From: Anaerolineaceae bacterium
GTDB taxonomy: Bacteria; Chloroflexota; Anaerolineae; 4572-78
DNA length: 6,420 nucleotides
Reading direction: 5' to 3'
Assembly: GCA_024762375.1 (NCBI GenBank)
Contig: JANTHQ010000114.1
Location: 1 to 6,420 of the forward strand
The position numbers and the translations under genes were made by a program. The notes beneath the pieces are model-generated. The model had not been told where the DNA came from. It searched no databases and saw nothing but the letters and a program-made list of their open reading frames with translations. Shown piece after piece: positions 4,791 to 6,420 of the stretch (positions within the stretch are counted from its first letter, which is position 1; the number at the start of each line of letters is the position of its first letter).

Positions 4791-5072
4791 ATGTACAGTT
4801 TGGTTATTTTGTTTGTCATTTGGATTGCATTGGGTTTGATTGTCGGTTACGGGGCAACCGCCATTTTCAAAGGTGAGCGCCCGTACGGCCTCGGTGGCGA
4901 TTTGGCTGCCGCGCTCTTGTCAGAAATCATCGTCGGGTTGATGGACTGGTATTTGGTGCCGGTGATAATGCCCGGCCTCGCACCGATATGGAAATTCGTC
5001 GCCGCACTGGTTGAACCATTCCTCACCGCGCTGATTGTGCTGTGGCTGATGCGCTATCTCAAAAACCGATAG
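4791..5072 (+). CDS. Small three-TM protein resembling the GlsB/YeaQ/YmgE (transglycosylase-associated) family
   Basis: A 93-residue hydrophobic protein with membrane segments at about 3-22, 36-58 and 65-87 and a basic C-terminus (MRYLKNR). The pattern is that of GlsB/YeaQ/YmgE stress membrane proteins: a first TM ending 'GLIVGYGATAIFKGERP', a Gly-rich turn 'YGLGGDLAAALLSEIIVG' and a closing 'LTALIVLWLMRYLK' helix. The match is by architecture and is divergent, so the family call is moderate. The family's biochemical role is not well defined. The start is ATG 4791, with AGGAGGG (4780-4786) four bases upstream. The in-frame ATG at 4764 lies on the operator and has no ribosome site. The gene stands alone with its own promoter and palindromic operator, suggesting induction by a ligand or stress. 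Its 3' flank is an insertion sequence, which may have cut off its original downstream context. Confidence 0.72.
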   Translation: MYSLVILFVIWIALGLIVGYGATAIFKGERPYGLGGDLAAALLSEIIVGLMDWYLVPVIMPGLAPIWKFVAALVEPFLTALIVLWLMRYLKNR

Positions 5073-5080
5073 GTGTCGTA

Positions 5081-5144
5081 CATCAATACATCGTGTGAAT
5101 GGATGAAGCACCTTAACAAGTGAAAACCATCAATACATCGTGTG
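5081..5144. repeat. 17-bp direct repeat at the transposase-3' end of the insertion sequence
   Basis: CATCAATACATCGTGTG occurs exactly at 5081-5097 and again at 5128-5144, 47 bases apart. The second copy holds the transposase stop codon and last residues (HTMY); the first lies in the non-coding end. Paired sites at one end suggest transposase-binding motifs, or a duplication formed during insertion or deletion. The flank also holds an imperfect inverted repeat (AGGTG at 5071-5075 with CACCT at 5109-5113, and CATC at 5081 with GATG at 5102). Confidence 0.8.
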
Positions 5145-6420
5145 GAGGATACGGTGAGCGCGACGAACGCTGCGAGAAGCCAGTGAGATGAGTTGTGAGA
5201 TGGGGGTGGCATATGCCTGCTTCGGTTTTGGGATGACTGTTTCGGTTAACGGAAAAGGATGCGTGGCCAAACACCGCCGCGATTTCACGTCCGGGGCCGC
5301 GTCGTAAATATGCAGGGTAGCCCCGTGCGGGGTAAGATTGAGCGTCACCCAAACGCCCTGGTCAACATCGGCAACCGGGACCTCCCAGGCGACGTTTAAC
5401 ACGGAGACGGTTTTATTTGCCAATACCCGTCGGATGAAATGCACCCGCCCTTCGTGCAACGGTAGTTTTGTATCCGGCGGAACAAACTCGGAACGCAGTT
5501 TCCGTGCCGTGATTTGTCGGTGACGCCGGTATGGACTATCTCCATTCAAAGCAGAATGGTGCTGAGAATGGCGGTAACGCTGAAAGAAGCGGTCGGCTTT
5601 TTCCTGAACGGCTTGTTTGTCCGCCAGATAGGTGGCTTGCCAAACGTGGCGATTATAATCCTGATGAAACCGTTCCACGTAGCCATTGCTTTCCGGATGG
5701 TATACCGGTGAGAAAACAATCTCTGTGCCCACCGACAATGCCAGGCGCACCACTTTACCCAACACGTATGCATGTGTCGCCCCGCCGCTGAAACACCCTT
5801 CATTATCCAATTGAGTGTATTGCGGAATACCAATTTCTTGCCAGACGTGTGTGACAAAGGCCACGGCATCTTTCGACCGCCGTCGGCTGAAGGCTTTGCC
5901 GGTCGGGTAGCGGGAAACCACATCAATGGCGTTGAAACACGCCACCCGTTCACCCCCTTCCAGAAAATGGGGCACAATGTCTACCTGGCATAACTGCAAC
6001 GGACGGGTCGGCTTGAGATGTGGATAGTCAATTTTGACTTTCTCCGGTTTGCGGTACGGGCGGGTCATCTTGGCAACACGCAAGACACGCTCAATGGTGG
6101 ATGTACTCGGTAAAGGGCTTATTTTTTGTTGTTGCAAGCGCGTCCGGATGGCGTATGCGCCCACATACTTCAACCCCTCTTCCGTTGCGGCTTCTGCTTC
6201 CAGTTTGCTGCGTGCCAGACAAATGGCTTGGCAAACCGTTTCGCTGATTTTTCGCCCGTGTCGTTGCGGGGCGCGAGAACGCCCCGCTAACCCGTCCCAG
6301 CCTTCTGCTTGATACCGTCGCCACCACTTCCGCACCCAATTCGGATGTCGCTTCAATAGCCGGGCAACCTCGGTCGCACTATGCCCGGTACGCATTAAAT
6401 GAATGGCTGTCTGTCTTTCG
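5130..6420 (-). CDS. DDE (rve integrase-core) transposase, IS481-like, N-terminus beyond the window
   Basis: The frame is open from the right edge to TGA at 5132-5130, giving 429 visible residues. An ATG at 6395 is in frame, but the codons before it read 'ERQTAIHL', joining smoothly to 'MRTGHSATEVARLLKRHPNWVRKWWRRY', a complete helix-turn-helix. The true start is therefore outside the window. Counting from that ATG: HTH about 1-30, a second helical DNA-binding region about 45-110, and the rve catalytic core about 130-250 with D139 (CQVDI), D197 (QLDNEG) and E241 (NGYVERFHQDYNR). The two later acids are about 43 residues apart, longer than the canonical 35. A beta-rich C-terminal domain follows (about 300-390). 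Such enzymes cut and join transposon ends using two metal ions. No internal stop or frameshift is visible, so the element may be active. IS481 is the best guess; related rve families are possible. Confidence 0.88.
   Translation of the reverse strand, partial: ERQTAIHLMRTGHSATEVARLLKRHPNWVRKWWRRYQAEGWDGLAGRSRAPQRHGRKISETVCQAICLARSKLEAEAATEEGLKYVGAYAIRTRLQQQKISPLPSTSTIERVLRVAKMTRPYRKPEKVKIDYPHLKPTRPLQLCQVDIVPHFLEGGERVACFNAIDVVSRYPTGKAFSRRRSKDAVAFVTHVWQEIGIPQYTQLDNEGCFSGGATHAYVLGKVVRLALSVGTEIVFSPVYHPESNGYVERFHQDYNRHVWQATYLADKQAVQEKADRFFQRYRHSQHHSALNGDSPYRRHRQITARKLRSEFVPPDTKLPLHEGRVHFIRRVLANKTVSVLNVAWEVPVADVDQGVWVTLNLTPHGATLHIYDAAPDVKSRRCLATHPFPLTETVIPKPKQAYATPISQLISLASRSVRRAHRILHTMY

Larger units (their letters stand above)
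5073..6420 (-). mobile_element. Insertion sequence with rve/DDE transposase, left part in window
   Basis: The region from just after the membrane protein stop to the right edge consists of a transposase gene and its short 3' flank. The left boundary is inferred: a TGT at 5073-5075, followed by a 17-base motif that recurs at the transposase stop codon, fits the TGT-type ends of IS481-like elements, but no partner terminal repeat or target duplication can be seen because the other end is outside the window. The element sits 1-60 bases after the stop of the small membrane protein gene, which it leaves intact. Confidence 0.6.

Noticed and set aside
5081..5144. CRISPR-like direct repeat
   Set aside because: Only two 17-bp copies, one inside a coding sequence, at an insertion-sequence end; no array.

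Overview
The window looks like a chromosomal segment of a free-living bacterium with moderately high GC. I suspect Chloroflexota: the mix of a double-zinc-ribbon membrane protein, a Pro/Thr-rich L,D-transpeptidase and a class II (GlpX) fructose bisphosphatase would fit. This is a gestalt inference, not a marker-gene result. Promoters read as ordinary sigma70-type boxes (TTGACA / TATAAT-like with exact 17-bp spacers).

Layout. (1) 1-251: the 3' end of mnmG/gidA (tRNA wobble-uridine modification). (2) 317-925: a two-TM membrane protein with four CxxC knuckles, closed by a bidirectional terminator (934-965) shared with the convergent gene. (3) 989-1321 (minus): a thioredoxin-fold protein with both active-site cysteines replaced by serine. 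(4) 1384-1448: two back-to-back divergent promoters, for the thioredoxin-like gene and for the plus-strand cluster. (5) 1493-4380: a co-directional cluster of an extended-SDR epimerase/dehydratase-like protein, a membrane-anchored YkuD L,D-transpeptidase starting 1 base after it, and, after a 127-base gap, glpX. (6) 4408-4695: an apparently independent small transcription unit with a strong promoter, about 250 nt without a recognised gene, and a strong intrinsic terminator. It holds several mutually exclusive hairpins and tiny ORFs behind good Shine-Dalgarno sequences. (7) 4711-5072: a small three-TM protein of the GlsB/YeaQ/YmgE type. Its promoter is overlaid at the predicted start point by a perfect 9-2-9 palindrome of TetR-family operator type. 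(8) about 5073-6420: an insertion sequence carrying an intact DDE (rve) transposase on the minus strand, running off the right edge. A 17-bp direct repeat marks its transposase-3' end.

How the genes relate. The epimerase, transpeptidase and glpX may be co-transcribed from the promoter at 1420-1448, but they do not form a recognised pathway. The most unusual items are the orphan transcription unit at 4408-4695, the palindromic operator at 4745-4764 with no regulator gene in view, and the cysteine-free thioredoxin.
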